Shown here: in pieces, positions 1 to 11,916 of the stretch
Position numbering within the stretch: position 1 is the first letter of the stretch
How the letters are laid out: each line of letters starts with the position of its first letter
Assembly: GCF_910596095.1 (NCBI RefSeq)
Contig: NC_056537.1
Location: 3,262,574 to 3,326,573, forward strand
Reading direction: 5' to 3'
Source: Thunnus maccoyii
Taxonomy: Eukaryota; Chordata; Actinopteri; Scombriformes; Scombridae
Length of the DNA stretch: 64,000 nt
Position numbers and translations under genes: made by a program
The notes under the pieces: model-generated
Told to the model about the DNA's origin: nothing
Seen by the model: only the letters and a program-made list of their open reading frames with translations
Database searches by the model: none

Positions 1-821
1 TGTGACTTTTATGTTAAATTGCCGTCACATATACGAATGCATGTCTGAAAGAGGCTAAACTACCGAAAGTGACGGCTCTATTTTATGTAACATAACTATG
101 AATTTATATTTTTGTCCACACTTGTTTTTTCCCTACTTGACTCCATTTCTTCGGGGTTTTGGGTTGATTATTTTGGTTGTGATGTAGTGATTTTAGTACT
201 GCATGCCGACTATAAACCACACATTTATTTAAATAAATTTGACCTGACAAAGATTCTGACTGGGATCAAAAAGTTTTCTATAATGTCTTAAAAATTGTCT
301 GACATGGAAGCGTTTCTCTTTTGATGCTGTTTTACAATGTTTTGTGAATATATTTAAGATATACTGTAGATGAGCATATTGTTCACTTTTTTAAGTGTAA
401 AAAATCCACGCTACATGATTTAGTTCACAAGGTTTGCTTCATTCAGACAAAAAGACGTAAAAAACAAAAAATATACATTTCTAGTACAAATCAAGATCAG
501 GCTGACATTTTTTCTACCTTCATTTAATATAAAATTTCATCACAAGATGAGCAGTTGTCCACTGGATCCACAAATAAATACATAAAAATGAAACCAATAC
601 TTAAAAAGTTCCTTGATGACTAAATGACAAAAACCTATTGGAGCCTAAATCTTGCAGATTTTACTCTGTAAATGTAGTAAATGTTCCCACATTATATATA
701 TATAGATAAAGTAGGTATATTAGTAATATATTATATAATGTTACAGTATATAAGTAAACAGTGACTGATACTCTGCCTCTTGTTTGTAAACACGTGTATT
801 CCAACATGTATGTATATCATT
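1..821. other. AT-rich intergenic DNA, no gene seen
   Basis: Stops are frequent in all frames and no splice-flanked exon or recognisable protein fragment was found. A short TA-rich patch lies near 690-740. Confidence 0.6.
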
Positions 822-1071
822 TTAAAGGACCAGTGTGTAGAATTTATTGGCATCTAGCAGAACGGACTCGACAGAAATGGAATATAATATTCATAATTAT
901 GTTGTAATTTGTGTATAAATCCATGAAAACAAGAATCGTTGTGTTTTTGTTACCTTAGAATGAGCCCTTTATATCTACAGAGAGAGAGTGTCCCCATGTT
1001 GCACCGCCATGTTTCTACAGTAGCCCAGAATGGACAAACTAAAGACTAAATCTTACACACTGGTCCTTTAA
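822..1071. mobile_element. TTAA-bounded MITE (piggyBac-like), 250 bp
   Basis: The left end reads TTAAAGGACCAGTGTGTAG and the right end is its inverted form, CTTACACACTGGTCCTTTAA. Both termini sit in TTAA, the target site used by piggyBac transposases. There is no coding capacity, so this is a non-autonomous copy. The sequence matches a repeat type known to be abundant in teleosts; the family name is not asserted. Confidence 0.75.
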
Positions 1072-1476
1072 TTCTGTTATTTATTCACTATTCAGTTAAG
1101 ACAATATATTCTTGTTTTGTGATTTTCTTTGCTGCATAGAAGAAGCCATGAGGTGTTTGACAGTTGTATGAAACAGTGTTAGATTGTTTATGTTTGTTTG
1201 GTTTTTGTGATTCTTGAACACAGATTTGGGTTTGTTTTGCTCTTTGTAATAAAGATGAACTTGAAGTTTTGCAGCAATTATGAGTTGTTGTTTTTTTCCC
1301 CTTTGCGAGGATCTTTTTCAGCACTCTGTATCATGTTTGAGGGAAGCATTATGAACTTATAGCTAAAAATCACATCATTTTAAAGGGTGATTTGGTATTT
1401 TTAAACAATATAAATTACAGGATAATTGACATAAACTGCATGATTTGACGTATTTGTATATTTCTCAACCAATTGC

Positions 1477-1816
1477 AGTAAAAGTACATAAGTATTATGA
1501 TCTTGATGTAGTTAAAGTATTGCAGTAAAAGTACATAAGTATTATGAGCTTGATGTAGTTAAAGTATTGCAGTAAAAGTACATAAGTATTATGAGCTTGA
1601 TGTAGTTAAAGTATTGCAGTAAAAGTACATAAGTATTATGAGCTTGATGTAGTTAAAGTATTGCAGTAAAAGTACATAAGTATTATGATCTTGATGTAGT
1701 TAAAGTATTGCAGTAAAAGTACATAAGTATTATGAGCTTGATGTAGTTAAAGTATTGCAGTAAAAGTACATAAGTATTATGAGCTTGATGTAGTTAAAGT
1801 ATTGCAGTAAAAGTAG
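1477..1816 (+). repeat. 47-bp minisatellite, about 7 units
   Basis: The unit contains GCAGTAAAAGTACATAAG followed by TATTATGAGCTTGATGTAG and recurs every 47 bp (for example 1561 and 1608). Units are almost identical; the commonest variant is GATCTTG for GAGCTTG. The same unit occurs at 11195-11764 and, inverted, at 53030-53130. Confidence 0.95.
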
Positions 1817-1967
1817 TGGTTTGGTCCCTCTGACTGATATATTATTATATATGACATCATTAGATTATTAATAGTGAAGCATCAGTGTTAGAGCAGCATG
1901 TTACTGTTGTAGCTGCTGGAGGTGGAGCTAGTTTACACTACTTTATATACAGTTAGCTAGTTTAGCC

Positions 1968-2215
1968 CAGTGGTTCCCAACCTAGGGGTCGGGCCCCTCC
2001 AAAGGGTCAGCAGATAAATCTGAGGGGTGGTGAGATGATTAATGGGAGAGGAAAGAAGAAAAAACAAAGTTCTGATACACAAATCTGTTTTCAGTTTTTG
2101 GACTTTTTCTCTAATCTTTGATTTTTGCTGAAATATTGGATCATTTGAACATTTATTGAAATGAAAGCATGTGAGAAGTTTAATTAACAACTCATAGACA
2201 TGTGAAACGTGACAA
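1968..2215 (+). mobile_element. Nested CAGTGGTT MITE, right end lost
   Basis: It begins CAGTGGTTCCCAACCTAG, the same left end as the full copies at 11917-12248 and 52542-52873. The match is lost after about 2215, so the right inverted repeat is gone. Confidence 0.7.
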
Positions 2216-2735
2216 GGAGAAACGACTACACATGGATTTTATACAAGAGCTCACAACACTACACACTCATAATCACCATTAAAATTTTACCCAGTTTGTT
2301 TCAATATAACACCAACACACAAACTAAAGCTTGTTATAATCTTCTTTTTAAACTTACATGTCACAGTTTGTTATTGATCGATTATAACTTGTGTATCTAT
2401 TGAATGTAATTTGCACATCATTTTGCACAAGAAACAATACATCTGTGACAGTTTTTGGCTAAAGCTTGTAGTGTGTAACACTTGCTCAAAGTTACAGATT
2501 GCTAAAGTTAACCTGATGTTATATTGGTGATGTATTGACCCAAACTGGGTAAAAATTTAACCCGATTATTTTTAATGTATAAAAAGTTATAATCTTTAAA
2601 AATGTGATGTATTTTATGATCTGATCATATGTGTTTATGTACATTTTTAGTAACTAAAGCTAAATAAATGTAATGGAGTAAAAAGTACAATATTTTATTT
2701 TGAAATTTAGAGGAGCAGATAATATATAACATAAT

Positions 2736-4639
2736 AAAAAGGAAATATTCAAGAAGTAATACCTAAAAATTGTACTTTGTAAATGTATGTAGATTAGTAA
2801 CATCCCACCGATGAAACTGATCATAAATACTACTCAAGTGTGTTAAACTGCAGTTTTGAAACATCACACTTATCAGCATACCTGTACAGGCAGCAGAAAA
2901 CATTAACTTAGATGTAGAACAACATAGATTTAGTTGTTGGTCACTGTATTTAAAGGCCTGTCAATCATTTTTGGAGTGATAGTGATAATCCTTTGAGTAG
3001 AGGGTCTGAATATTTTCTTAAACACTTGGAGCATCCACGGCCTCTAACCAGCTGTCACAGTTGACTGGCAGAGGTTGATGGGTAATTAGTTCACAGCCTG
3101 CAAGACGCTGTTCAGGGCAAAGAAGGCCCAGCGTTCATCTTCCAGACCGTGTCTGGCTGCAACATCTGCTCTGCAGCGCCCTCCAGCTGCAGCAGCTGTG
3201 GACTGCAGCTGCACGACACTGATGTGAAACTCTGCAGATTGTTCATTTACACAAAGCTTACAGCATCTTAATGTTTCCTGGATGTTTTTGGTGATGACAG
3301 CTGAGAGGAGGAGGTCAGTAAATCTGTTCTGACTGCAGACAGAGAGACCGGCTAAAAATAAACACACTGACATTTAACTTGATTACTGACTTCACACTTT
3401 CATGCAGTATTTACACTCTTTAAAAATGGTGTTCAGCTCAGTAAAGACATGAAATATGAGCGCCGGATGCAGATATTACTGTTGATTTTAGATGTGACTC
3501 GCAGGTTTTTACTGTCAAAGAAATGGAAACAAAGATAAATGATCAGTTTTCGCTTCGTCTCCTGTTTTTATTTTTACACTTTTGATGTCGGAGCAGCTCT
3601 GACATCACCAAGATTACAAAACAGCCAGTAGTGTGGAGGTCAAAGGTCAGAGGTCGCAGTGGTATACGGGACAACATTTTCCTGCTGAAGGATCTGAAGC
3701 GTACAGTAAACTGAAAAATAAAATGTATTTCTGAATATGACCAAACACGTCTTTATCATCAATATACTTATAATATATCAATTATAATACATATAATATC
3801 AATATTTTTGTCCCCCAATTGAATGAATTCACTAATATTCTGACTGCTGAAATTAAACTTCCTGTTCTTTCTGTTTTCTGCTTTGATTTGAGAAAATTCC
3901 TCTTTTTTGTAAAAGTACAGGCTACTTTTTTGTTATCTGCTTATCAATGTAAATAAATAAGAGTTTTGTTTTCTCATACGTCAAATTGGCTTCGATTTAA
4001 ACTGTATGTTAAACTTTTAAACTTAAAACTTTTACTCTCAGTTTTATGTTATTTGTATTTATATGCCTGGAATAACCTCTTTTTTTTTTTTTTTTTTTTT
4101 TACACGTGTTTGTCATTTATTTTTAGTCTTTTGGTGTAATTTTAAATACATCTCTAAATTCAATTTAAATTTTTAATACTTTAGTAAATCTATAAGATTA
4201 GAGCTGGATAGATTATATAGTAAAATAAAGGATTACATTTACATTTTTTCTTTTTACAGAAGGCCCATCACGGTGTGGAAAAGCATTTTAGTGTATTTAA
4301 TTGTAAGTAAACTGAGAGTGATTTACAAAAAAAAGTACATAAATACGTATTTTAGTTCATTTGCACAAATAACAAGTATTAAAAACAACCATAAAGCATT
4401 AAAGGAGTAAAAAAAGCAGTGTGCTGCTGAGGGTCTTATGAAGACATCTCACCAAAAAGGAAAAAATGAAACAATAACATGTAAAATGTAATTTTATCAA
4501 AAAAGAAAAAATACAAGAATATGTCAAAAAAAAAAATCAAAGGAAGAAACAACAAAAGAGGAAATAAATGTGTAAAATATTGTTTTGTGATTTTAATAAC
4601 TTCTCAGTAGTTCTTATAGTGTTTTTTCAGTGTGTGTAA
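2736..4639. other. MyoD upstream intergenic region, no supported gene
   Basis: Mostly AT-rich, with a T-run of about 22 bp at 4079-4100. A 95-codon open frame on - at 3373-3086 lies in a locally GC-richer, CAGCTG-rich patch. It resembles no protein I recognise and has no partner exon, so it is not called a gene. Distal MyoD regulatory elements could lie here but none can be shown by reading. Confidence 0.5.
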
Positions 4640-4739
4640 CTGTATATTTCCCTCATGTGTGGCTCCCCCGCTGTGTGCAGCCGTATATTTTCCTGCTGTT
4701 ACTGCTCTGTTAGGGGTAATTGTACCCTAATTACCGTGA

Positions 4740-4860
4740 AGTTGTAAACCCCTCCTGCTGCCAGCTGATTGGCCAGACCTCAGTGGGCATCATCACTGCG
4801 GCCCCGCCCCCCTGCTGGTGTCCCAGGTATAAGATGATCCAGGTCATCAGCTGAGGGACA
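4740..4860 (+). promoter_or_regulatory. Core promoter of the MyoD gene
   Basis: A TATA element (TATAAG, 4828-4833) is preceded by a GC box (GCCCCGCCCCCC, about 4800-4811), an inverted CCAAT box (GATTGG, 4767-4772) and an E-box CAGCTG at 4762-4767. A second CAGCTG lies just downstream at 4848-4853. Spacing puts the start of transcription near 4858, giving a 5' UTR of about 170 nt before the ATG at 5027. The E-boxes fit auto- or cross-regulation by myogenic bHLH factors, which is known for MyoD promoters; use of these particular sites is inferred. Confidence 0.7.
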
Positions 4861-5026
4861 GAACAGTTTGTGACAGGACTCTACATTCCCCCAGAAAAAC
4901 ACAGAAAACTGCTTCACATCCTGAAAAAGTTTAAAGTTCAGTTTTGGGGTTTTTTTATTTGGCTGAAGACTCTTCTGACTCCTTCACTGGAATTTTCTTC
5001 TTCTTTGGTGTGTTTGGGACTGAACC

Positions 5027-7856
5027 ATGGAGTTGTCGGATATCTCTTTCCCCATCCCTGCAGCTGATGATTTCTATGATGACCCCTGCTTCAACACCAG
5101 CGACATGCACTTCTTCGAGGACCTGGACCCGCGGCTGGTCCATGTGGGCCTGCTGAAGCCGGACGACTCCTCCTCCTCATCCTCGTCCTCCCCTTCCTCC
5201 TCCTCTTCCTCCTCCCCGTCTTCCCTCCTGCATCCTCACCACCACGCCGAGGTGGAGGACGATGAGCACGTCCGCGCCCCCAGCGGGCACCACCAGGCGG
5301 GCCGCTGCCTGCTCTGGGCCTGCAAGGCCTGCAAGAGGAAGACCACCAACGCGGACCGGCGGAAGGCGGCCACGATGCGCGAGCGCCGGCGGCTCAGCAA
5401 GGTCAACGACGCCTTCGAGACGCTGAAGCGCTGCACGACGGCCAACCCCAACCAGAGGCTGCCCAAAGTGGAGATCCTGCGCAACGCCATCAGCTACATC
5501 GAGTCCCTGCAGGCGCTGCTGCGCGGCGGGCAGGACGACGGCTTCTACCCGGTGCTGGAGCATTACAGCGGGGACTCGGACGCCTCCAGCCCGCGCTCCA
5601 ACTGCTCCGACGGCATGGTGAGTTCAGGGACTGACAGGTGTTACAGAGGAGGGGAGGAGGGTCAGTGGTTCTCCGGTGCGTCTTTACGCGCGGACAAGTA
5701 ACTTTTTAGCTTTTGTTCTGATTATTGTTTGCTTTTATTTTTAGTCTTTATTATTCGATTTATTCTGTTATTTATTCTGTAAAGCGCGCTGACATGTTGG
5801 TTAGTGATGACTGCACTTTAAATTTCTATTTTTTTACGCATCATTTTAACTCCTTTAGTTTGTGTAAACTTTCTTACAGTTTTGGTTAAAGTAGATGTTT
5901 TTCTCCTTTTTTTACTTTCACTGCGCAAAATTCGTGTAATCACAATTATTTCATGTCTAAATAACAGCAGCTTTACGCACAAGAGCAGACGCCGCTGCGA
6001 TTCTTATATTATTAGTTATCTGTAATTTTGTGTCACGAGGGGAAAAAAGCAAATTTCCTTTTTTTTTTAATTTTTTTTTTTAGCTAATTTGTTTTTCTTT
6101 CACTTCACACAACTCTTCCCACAGTAACAACTCAGTAGCATCGTAATATAAAGAGAAAACTAAATGTTTGTATTTCGTCAGTAGACACACGATCATGTTC
6201 ATGTGTTTTAAAGAAAACATGTTTTATGTTTTATAGGGAAACAAATAAATCCGATTATTAAATGAAAGAAACAATAATAATATTTATTTTTATTTATTTA
6301 TTATTAATGACACAGGATTCTGTGAACTGTTCGTTTTATAATTATTTTATAGAAACTATCGTTGCTCCTCATTAATTAAAATATTAAGGGAAGTTGTTTC
6401 ATTTGAAAGATATTTATTAACTATAATGATTTTTCGTCAGAGGTGGTCAGTATGTTGCGTATTTACTTAAATGATTATTTTCTTTTTTCCACATTTTTTT
6501 CCTGCTTTTTACATTTTTTTACATTTATGATCCATTTTTTTTCAGCCAGACTGCTGCAACATTCAGGCTTCGTTGTTTCTCTGAAACTGATGATAAAACC
6601 ATCCCGATGTCTCTGTGACGGAGTTTATAACTAATATATAAATGTTTCTGTTCCATGTTGGATAATCTAACCTCTAAAACATTTTCCTTTTTTGTCTCTA
6701 CAGACAGATTTTAACGACCCGACCTGTCAGTCAACCAGAAGAGGAAGTTATGACAGAAGCTCTTATTTCTCCGAGACTGCAAACGGTAAGAAAAAGTAGT
6801 TAGAATGTTTTTACCAGCTAAAAGGCCAATTAGGCGACTAATTAAGACAATAAACCACTTTATTCACCGCTGGTAGTGACGTGAAGACAGTTAGCAGGAG
6901 AAGACAAACAAAACAAGTCATAAAAACAGCAAGTTAATGAGGCCAATAAAACAATATTTCTCTCTAAACTCACCTTTGTCATAAATAGAAGCAGCTGCTG
7001 TATAAATAAAGTTATTAAATTATAAATAGTCTGATGTATATTGTATTATTGGCAAAAAAGTTGAAATTCAAAGATTCTACTGAAAATAAAATAAAAAAAA
7101 TTTAAAAAAGAACAACAATTAGTAAAAAGGTTAGGAAATGTAAAAAAAAAAAAACATATAATACATATACATATTATGTTGACTTTTTTTATATTTTTAT
7201 TTTGATAGTTTTTAATTGATATCAAACAGTTGTCAAAAGAAAATCCAAATATCACGTTTTAAGAAAAAATATTGATTTAATCCAAAAATATGTACGACAA
7301 TTAGTAAAACGTTTTTATATATATAATTATATATATATGTGTGTGTGTGTATGAATATTATGTTGTAAATCTACAGTTTTTAATTGAAATCAAACAGAGT
7401 TGTCAAAAACCATGACAAAAACAATGAACCAAAACAACAACAACAACAAAATTCAATGTATTGTCTGTGTAGGTTTATATGCTATCAGCACAAAAACACC
7501 TTTACAGTTAGTTTTTATATCAGGACTTTTGTTTTTCATTTAACCTGAAAGATTAAAGTATATGTATAATATATATAAAGTCCCAATACTTGAATGAAAA
7601 CATGATGTAACTCTGATGTTTTCTTGTGTCTGCAGGAGGTCTGAAGAGCGACCGGAGCTCGGTGGTCTCCAGTCTGGACTGTCTGTCCAGCATCGTGGAG
7701 CGGATCTCCACCGACAACAGCAGCCTGCTGCCGGCCGCCGACGGCCCCGGGTCCCCGCCGACAGACCCGGCCGGTGAGGCGGCGGCCCCCGGGCCCGTCC
7801 AGGTCCCCTCCCCAACCGCCAGCCAGGACCCCAACCTGATCTACCAAGTCCTATAG
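5027..7856 (+). CDS. myod2: MyoD family myogenic bHLH transcription factor (probable MyoD2 paralogue)
   Basis: This nuclear DNA-binding protein binds E-boxes as a heterodimer with E-proteins and commits cells to skeletal muscle. Coding exons are 5027-5617, 6704-6785 and 7636-7856, all with GT/AG borders and compatible phases, giving 297 aa. Residues 1-47 are the conserved acidic activation region. The His/Cys-rich segment (87-105) keeps the Trp-bearing [17 protein letters not shown] motif. Basic region and HLH span about 109-166, with the myogenic residues Ala115, Thr116 and Lys125. Helix III ([15 protein letters not shown]) is at 236-250 and the protein ends IYQVL. The family is certain. The call of myod2 rather than myod1 rests on the Ser tract at 48-66 and the tnnt3/lsp1 neighbours, and is inference. 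The three-exon layout is typical of MyoD. Confidence 0.93.
5168..5224 (+). repeat. TCC/TCT serine-codon tract in MyoD exon 1
   Basis: A pyrimidine-rich trinucleotide run encodes residues 48-66 as eight Ser, Pro, seven Ser, Pro, two Ser, followed by a His-rich patch. It lies between the activation domain and the His/Cys-rich region, a part of MyoD that varies among fishes. Confidence 0.9.
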
Positions 7857-8194
7857 ACCCTCACACACACACCGACATCCACCTGGGACATGAACATCAC
7901 ACCGTCCGGTCATGAACGCACAGATCAACACTCAGAGTGAAAGTTATTTAGGCTGAGTCTTTACAACCTGTTTGCATCAGCTGTAAAGTTTTGTAATTTA
8001 GAGTTTTCTCAACTTCCCTCCACATCTGCTCAGTTTCCTTAAACTGATCTGTATGGAAGCTCATTCATGCCAGAAAACTTTGCAATAACAAAAATCTAAT
8101 TAAGACCGATTCACTAACCCCAGATCTTTCTTGAGCTTTCAGCTGCATCTCCCAGTCTTCATCAACAAATGGAGTTTGATATTTTATATATATA

Positions 8195-8235
<41 letters not shown>

Positions 8236-9430
8236 AATTTTATAGATTTTATAGTTACCGAACAAACTCATGCGCTCATGAAGACTGTGAGATATAATTG
8301 AAAGCTCTGGCAAAAGGCTAATACGTTATTATTGAGTTAAAATGTTTTAAAGAGATTTTAATTAAATGGCTATAAAATAAGGAATGATAAAAGTAAGAAT
8401 CAGCTCATCGGTGTCAAATAATATTACGTTGTAAGTAATTATGAGAGAAAGTCTTAATCATTTATATTAGTGATATAGTAAGGTTAAGGAAAATTAATAA
8501 AAGAGAGACACAGAAATACAGAAATATAAAGCAATTTAGGTCAAACTCAAAAAGTGGGTGAGTCAAATTCATAATTTGGACCTTATATGTCTAATGATTT
8601 TATCATTCCAAAATTTCCATACATTAAATTATTTTCCTGGCAGGATTGACCTTCCATACATGAGCATTGTTAACCCTCAGATTATCTTTCCTGCTGTTAA
8701 AATAAGTGGAGTAAATTGTAAGAAATAGATGAAAACCACTAGAATGCTGGGAAACGTAGATTTTTTGCAAACATTTTTATAACTTTACTGATCAATAGTT
8801 CAGTTCTTGCTGTATTTTTATTATTTTAAGTTATAAAAAAAAAATATTTTAAGACTCAGCCGAGTCGCTCAGATGGATTTTCTTCCTCTCTGTATAGTCT
8901 ATTTGGTGAAGGACGGAGGCCAAAAACCATCCATTTACATTCCTCCACTTTCGTCCATCTGAAGTCCTGAAAGCCCCAGCTGTTAAAATTCATCAGGGCA
9001 AAAAATAACTACAGTAATCCTATGAAATATTTTAGAAAACATACCATGCAAAACTACAGATCTGTAGTAAAACTTTATTACAAAACACAACCACAGACAC
9101 ATAAAATTCCTCAGACTAGATTCATGGGAGTATTGTAGTCATTTTTTTCCCCATCAGGGTTTAAATAGGGTCAGACCTCCTTCTTGTCAAATTTGAAAAA
9201 TTTATTTCATTTGTCGTTTTCATTCACTGCAGCAGAGGACCATTTTTCTGTTTGTACATATTATGTAAATAAGAGCTGATTTGTTCCAACTGAAAGTATT
9301 AATTATGTATTTAATGTTTCTGTCTGTATGTGCTTTTGTTTGTTGTGAAAAAAAATGTTAAACTTTATATTTATACATCTGAAAACTGAGTGACTGTCTA
9401 ATGACAAATAAATGAACCTGCTTATTTATA
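7857..9430 (+). other. MyoD 3' UTR with poly(A) signal
   Basis: No further open frame follows the TAG at 7854-7856. The best poly(A) signal is AATAAA at 9407-9412, giving a 3' UTR of about 1.6 kb. It includes a TA-dinucleotide run at about 8184-8234. The exact cleavage site cannot be read. Confidence 0.55.
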
Positions 9431-9567
9431 CAAAACATGACTGCGTACTTTTTAATTCACTTTTTCTAAGAGCTTATTTTATTATTAACTTTGATATTTA
9501 AACATTTTTATTTTCTATACATGGTAATGACAGTACATTATATTTAAATATAAAGCTTATTTTAGTT

Positions 9568-9720
9568 TAGGGCTGCAACCAATGATTATTTTCTCTGTTA
9601 ATCGATTAGTTTTTGGTCCATAAAATGTCAGAAAATAGTTAAAAATGCTCATCAGTGTTTCTCAAAGTCCAAGATGATGTCCTCTAATGTCTCGTTTAGT
9701 CCACAACTCAAAGATATCAA
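9568..9720 (+). mobile_element. GGGCTGCAAC MITE, 5' fragment
   Basis: It starts TTAGGGCTGCAACC and follows the consensus seen at 33208, 44343 and 50183, through 'ATAAAATGTCAGAAAATAG', to about 'CTCAAAGATATC', where a different element begins. The family is a very common teleost MITE whose ends read GGGCTGCAAC and GTTGCAGC. Confidence 0.75.
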
Positions 9721-10265
9721 ACAAACACTCAGACAAAGTGTGGAAACATCTTTATGGAACAAATTTTCAGATTCTTGAGATGAAGTCGACCGTCTGCATG
9801 TGATTTAATGATCAGAGCAGCTGCAGGAAAAACAAACTGATAGTAGAGACTAAATTGACCGTGATGCGTTCAGGCGCAGCTTTGAGAGTTTGTTATGTGA
9901 GGTTTCCCTCTTGTGGAAGAACATGGAAGCAGCAGCAGCGGTCAAACATTCTTGCTGGAGTGTCAGAGGATTTAAAAAAAAAAGATTATTTAGGCCAATT
10001 CAGAGCAAAAATATAAGTTTTTATTTGTCTTTTCTGATGTTGTTTGCTGCTCAGTACTGTTTGCAATAAAAGTTAATATTTCATACTTTGAAAAAAGATT
10101 TTAAACAGAAGAAAAATATCATCCAAGAACATGTTATATGTTAAATCTGTACACTATGTGCTTCCTCACAAATAAAGAATTGTGGTTTTTACATTACTGT
10201 TTATGCACAAAATAAACAAACGAGACATCAGGTGTTAATTAGTGATCTTTAGAGGTGTTAATGAG
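9721..10265 (+). mobile_element. Interspersed element X, copy 1
   Basis: This block matches 44610-45260 in inverse orientation. Shared segments include 'TTTCCCTCTTGTGGAAGAA', 'GCAGCTTTGAGAGTTTGTTA' and 'CACTCAGACAAAGTGTGGAA'. No transposase is visible. In both places it abuts a GGGCTGCAAC MITE. Confidence 0.65.
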
Positions 10266-10269
10266 TGTA

Positions 10270-10522
10270 TTTTTTCTGTAGTTTGGTCTATAAAATGTCA
10301 GAAAATGGTGAAAAATGTTGATCACTGTTTCTGCAAGTCCTCAAATGTCTTGTTTTGTCCACAAAGATATTTAGTTTTACTGTCATAGAGACTAAAGAAA
10401 CCAGAAAATATTCACATTTGAGAAACTGGAATTAAAAAATGACTGCAAACGATGAATTGATTATCAAAATAGTTGGTGATTAATTTAATAGTCGGCCACT
10501 AATCGATTAATCATTGCAGCTC
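10270..10522 (+). mobile_element. GGGCTGCAAC MITE, 3' part
   Basis: It restarts within the MITE consensus ('TTTGGTCTATAAAATGTCAG') and ends 'AATCGATTAATCATTGCAGC'. It partly repeats sequence already present at 9600-9720. This is therefore a second truncated copy, not simply the other half of the first. Confidence 0.7.
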
Positions 10523-11133
10523 TATTCAAGTAGAAGATAAGACATTTAAAAACTGTAGGCTTTATAAACATTTAACGATAAACTGTAGCTATAAGTTTTT
10601 AAAAATACTGACGATGAGCTGCTCTTTAAAATTCTTAATGCTTTGTTGATTTTCACTCTGATTCATTTTTGTGGCAACTCAGCTTTTTATTTCAGAAATA
10701 TTTTATAATTTAGTTTAATTATACATCACTTAATTCTTATTTTCTAACTGTTAAAATGTCTTTCTATTAAAAGCAGCTGCACAAATAAAGTTTAAGATTT
10801 GAGTTTTTCATCTGTCACTAAGAAAACATTTTCATTTATATAGAAGTAATTAATGAGGTAAATGTTAATGTAGTGAATATTATGATATGTAGACATAAAA
10901 CACTATTAGCTTGTCAATATTTTTCTCCCAAAACATTGTATTTGTAAAAGTCTGAGTTTTATCAACAAGCTGCTGACTGATTCTGGTTAAATCTCAACGT
11001 CTCTACTATCAGGCTCAAAGAGCAACATCGCCATCATGTGACCAGAAAGAAGAACTGCAGGAATTTCTGCTCTGCATGGATCCAACTTTCAGATGCTGAA
11101 ACACTTTAATGTTACCATATAGTGACATATAGT
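10523..11133. other. Intergenic DNA between MyoD and tnnt3, nothing recognised
   Basis: AT-rich with no open frame of note and no clear repeat boundary. Confidence 0.5.
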
Positions 11134-11194
11134 CAGTGGTGGAAGAAGTATTCAGATCCTTTACTTCAGTAAAAGTACCAATATTAAAACCATA

Positions 11195-11764
11195 GACCAT
11201 ACCAAGTACTATGAGCTTGATGTAGTTAAAGTACTGCAGTAAAAGTACATAAGTATTATGAGCTTGATGTAGTTAAAGTATTGCAGTAAAAGTACATAAG
11301 TATTATGAGCTTGATGTAGTTAAAGTATTGCAGTAAAAATACATAAGTATTATGAGCTTGATGTAGTTAAAGTATTGCAGTAAAAGTACATAAGTATTAT
11401 GAGCTTGATGTAGTTAAAGTATTGCAGTAAAAGTACATAAGTATTATGAGCTTGATGTAGTTAAAGTATTGCAGTAAAAGTACATAAGTATTATGAGCTT
11501 GATGTAGTTAAAGTATTGCAGTAATAGTACATAAGTATTATGAGCTTGATGTAGTTAACGTATTGCAGTAATAGTACATAAGTATTATGAGCTTGATGTA
11601 GTTAAAGTATTGCAGTAATAGTACATAAGTATTATGAGCTTGATGTAGTTAAAGTATTGCAGTAAAAGTACATAAGTATTATGAGCTTGATGTAGTTAAA
11701 GTATTGCAGTAAAAGTACATAAGTATTATGAGCTTGATGTAGTTAAAGTATTGCAGTAAAAGTA
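11195..11764 (+). repeat. 47-bp minisatellite, about 12 units
   Basis: Same unit as at 1477-1816. A variant block with GCAGTAATAG in place of GCAGTAAAAG occurs in three neighbouring units (about 11515-11630), which points to local amplification of a mutated unit. Confidence 0.95.
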
Positions 11765-11916
11765 GTGGTTTGGTCCCTCTGACTGATATATTATTATATA
11801 TGACATCATTAGATTATTAATAGTGAAGCATCAGTGTTAGAGCAGCATGTTACTGTTGTAGCTGCTGGAGGTGGAGCTAGTTTACACTACTTTATATACA
11901 GTTAGCTAGTTTAGTC

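Larger units (their letters stand above)
1477..2735 (+). mobile_element. hAT-like MITE, copy 1, 5'-truncated, with internal minisatellite
   Basis: This copy starts inside the 47-bp repeat array. It continues with a unique block (1817-1967) nearly identical to 11765-11916, then the start of a nested CAGTGGTT MITE. It ends near 2650-2735 with the terminal segment seen in the other two copies (AATGGAGTAAAAAGTACAAT type). The left terminal inverted repeat is missing. After about 2215 the nested MITE is replaced by unrelated AT-rich sequence, so this copy is rearranged. Confidence 0.7.

Noticed and set aside
1477..1816. Regular 47-bp repeats that could be taken for a CRISPR array
   Set aside because: The units are contiguous with no unique spacers and lie inside a MITE in a vertebrate genome.
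3086..3373. 95-codon minus-strand frame with a hydrophobic start
   Set aside because: No recognisable family, no promoter or partner exons, and CAG/CTG-rich composition that could keep a frame open by chance. Kept only as a note.
5177..5563. 128-codon minus-strand frame opposite MyoD exon 1
   Set aside because: A shadow of a GC-rich coding exon; no protein resemblance.
7626..7635. Start of an independent frame at MyoD exon 3
   Set aside because: The acceptor at 7634-7635 and phase agreement with 6785 show that it is the third MyoD exon.
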